Assembly: GCA_946619625.1 (NCBI GenBank)
Contig: CAMOMF010000003.1
Span: 1-14,322 of the forward strand
Reading direction: 5' to 3'
Length of the DNA stretch: 14,322 nucleotides
Source of the DNA: an uncultured Bacteroidales bacterium
GTDB lineage: Bacteria > Bacteroidota > Bacteroidia > Bacteroidales > Paludibacteraceae
Below the pieces are notes generated by a model. The model had not been told where the DNA came from. It ran no database searches and was given only the letters and a program-made list of their open reading frames with translations. Positions 13,801 through 14,322 of this stretch are shown here, piece by piece (position 1 is the first letter of the stretch; every line of letters begins with the position of its first letter). The translations under genes and the position numbers were made by a program.

Positions 13801-14322
13801 TTAGCCTAGCCGAACTCGATGTGACTTCATTACAGCCATTGGATACAACACATGTGTAAATTCCCGCGTGTTTTGTTTTCATGGCGGCAACTTTGTGTCT
13901 GTGGTTCACTGCATTGGGAATATCTGTGCCGTCTTTCTTCCATTGGTACGTATATCCATTATCAACCACATCGACAGTAAAGATAATAGTATCATCTACC
14001 GTTAGAGTGTTTGTCGCACCGGGTAGGGTCTGAATATTAGACGGAACGGCATCAACATAGGTGATGGTTACGACATTACTATATGTTCCGTTTGTCCCCA
14101 GTACTCGATACTTTACTACCCCTGCAGAGGGATTAGATTCCGTGTATTGATACGAGGTGCATGCAATATTAGTCCATGTGCTGCCCCCATCCATACTTTT
14201 TTCCCAACGAGAGACAATATCTGCTCCGGTCCAAATTGCGATTGTTTGGGGCTCGCTTGCACATGCATATCGAGATGGCCATTCTTTAAATAAATAGCAA
14301 ATCCCATAGTAATAATCCGTCT
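10814..14322 (-). CDS. Large multi-domain secreted surface protein (Ig-like, MBG and InlB-like repeats), 5' end outside window
   Basis: At least 1168 codons are visible; the frame is open through 14320, so the signal peptide and true start lie beyond the window (an internal Met at 14194 is not the start). Domain order, N to C: an adhesin-like segment (WTGADIVSRWEKSMDGGSTW); an Ig-like domain at about 14017-13790 (YQWKKDG ... AGIYTCVVSNGC); six Ig-like repeats of about 83 residues at 13786-12290 (pattern VATVSGNxVTIKxPGTTxITASQAG); three MBG-type domains at 12289-11564 (RTYGDANPDL, REYGENNPDF, and a variant without YG); three InlB B-repeat-like domains at 11563-10949 (GYxFxxWxDxxTDNPR); and a short tail STTQKILLDGKIYILRGGK... 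at 10903-10817, a C-terminus often seen on Bacteroidales surface proteins and possibly a sorting signal. The many beta-domains suggest a rigid stalk. The protein is likely cell-surface or secreted, with an adhesive or matrix role inferred. It lies 27 nt upstream of the BspA-like gene. Confidence 0.88.
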   Translation of the reverse strand, partial: TDYYYGICYLFKEWPSRYACASEPQTIAIWTGADIVSRWEKSMDGGSTWTNIACTSYQYTESNPSAGVVKYRVLGTNGTYSNVVTITYVDAVPSNIQTLPGATNTLTVDDTIIFTVDVVDNGYTYQWKKDGTDIPNAVNHRHKVAAMKTKHAGIYTCVVSNGCNEVTSSSARLIINKCAQVIDFPEIPTQIYSSGLTYTLPKKTDKGLTILYQSMDATVATVSGNVVTIKAPGSTIITATQTGDANYLEATPVSRTLVVNKRTQTITFDSIPEKTYEDLPFTLPQKTNEGLTISYRSTNTSVATVSGNTVTIKKPGTTEIIASQAGDATRYPAAEVSQTLVVKKAAQYITFGTLNNKTYGDAPFALNEVSSKNLPIKYESSDTAVATINGNMVTIKKPGTTTITASQAGNAYYLAADPVSQSFTVNKANQSINFPSINSMPYGSADLSLAELTDKGEPITYVSSDTTIATIIDNHVVHITGAGTTNISASQTGNDYFNPAQTITQVLTVTKANQVINFPAIPACTFGQDTFSLVATVNSGLEIVFESSNDAVATVSGKVVTIVGAGQCFITASVPGNKNYYTATSVEQALVVDKAQPVIEFTTIEGEHTYGDNPIALSASSNNGEVLFTSSNPSKLFIFGGNAIIQGAGTFTITASLEEDANHLAASTSQVITVNKAALTVAADNLSRTYGDANPDLTYAISGFVNGDTNLDLTSTISISTTATSTSAVGTYEISPVATVDDNYSITCRKGVLTIEKASLVISTQASREYGENNPDFEYTYTGFKNNETSTVLTTLPQAYTTAKRTSSVGTYPVYISGAAATNYNISYETSSLIVEQAPLTITALDATRKRLQPNPEFQLSIVGFKLNDSISSLEQLPTIQCAADINSPAGTYPIVLLNDGHATNYSYTLVNGTLTVEKLTYTIVVNSQDDSMGTTSGTGMYDEEATITISATPAQHYHFVSWNDGATDNPRTVRVSADVTYTALFAINQYVIAASANDGSMGSVTGGGTFDYGTTVTLTATPNEGYQFNRWTDNNTDNPRLITVTENKFYKAEFGRKQCVVNVSTSDYNMGVVSGGGIYDYGTNVELRATPNSGYVFSHWSNGETTNPYTVTLTGDLSIEAFFKENTNALGDINGDSGSTTQKILLDGKIYILRGGKTYTVEGQEVR
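12290..13786 (-). repeat. Six tandem Ig-like coding repeats, period about 249 nt
   Basis: Each unit encodes about 83 residues from a QxIxFxxI strand to a SQTLVVNKA-type end. Spacing is visible at the DNA level: the plus-strand motif starting near 13124 (accgggtttcttgatagt) recurs in close form at 13373 (acccggtttcttgatagt), exactly 249 nt apart. Units 2 and 3 are the most alike; units 4-6 are more diverged, and unit 6 lacks the SGNxVTIKxPG core wording (FGGNAIIQGAG). Confidence 0.85.

Noticed and set aside
14116..14307. Short minus-strand reading frame and an internal Met (14194) as possible gene start at the right edge
   Set aside because: The frame of the large surface protein is open through 14320 with Ig-like character, so 14194 is internal and the other short frame is a shadow of the same gene.

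Overview
The window looks like a Bacteroidales (Bacteroidota) chromosome segment, probably from a gut or rumen type organism. The evidence is a ClpP/ClpX pair of Bacteroidota type, a DUF5606 protein (a family I know only from this phylum), a TAnnTTTG-type promoter, gene starts without clear Shine-Dalgarno sequences, and two large secreted proteins with Bacteroidales-style C-terminal tails. All convincing genes lie on the minus strand, so the window reads right to left.

Housekeeping block (1-7943). Nine tightly packed co-directional genes follow a good Bacteroidota promoter at 7912-7943. In transcription order they are: a DUF5606 protein; a Nif3/YbgI-type dinuclear metal protein (apparent TTG start overlapping the previous gene); a coiled-coil/C4 zinc-ribbon protein; a lipoprotein with only the 5'-nucleotidase C-terminal domain; clpP; clpX (TAATG stop-start overlap with clpP); an Mpl-type murein peptide ligase; a dCMP deaminase; and a secreted S41/CtpA-type processing protease that runs off the left edge. 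Spacing is short throughout (overlaps to about 100 nt) and I saw no second promoter of the same type in the gaps, so one long transcription unit is plausible. The functions are protein quality control (ClpXP, CtpA), cell-wall recycling (Mpl), nucleotide metabolism (dCMP deaminase) and metal-dependent or conserved unknowns.

Spacer (7944-8512). About 570 bases without a credible gene. It holds a 4 x 9-nt tandem repeat, a nested palindromic element built around GTAACCATCCA/TGGATGGTTAC, and a 9-bp perfect hairpin that probably terminates the genes to its right.

Accessory surface-protein block (8513-14322). Two genes separated by 27 nt, visibly more AT-rich than the left block. The upstream one (5' end outside the window) is a very long stalk-like protein: Ig-like domain, six roughly 83-residue Ig-like repeats, three MBG-type domains, three InlB B-repeat-like domains, and a short 'DGKIYILRGGKTY' tail. 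The downstream one is a BspA-like protein with two cap-plus-LRR_5 modules separated by one InlB-like domain and ending in a type IX secretion (T9SS) type A-like sorting tail. The shared InlB-like domain and the adjacency suggest a co-expressed pair of cell-surface adhesin or ligand-binding proteins. I see no RNA gene, CRISPR array, transposase or phage gene. Nothing here is clearly a new system; the most interesting parts are the modular surface pair, the lone nucleotidase C-domain lipoprotein and the repeat-bearing spacer.
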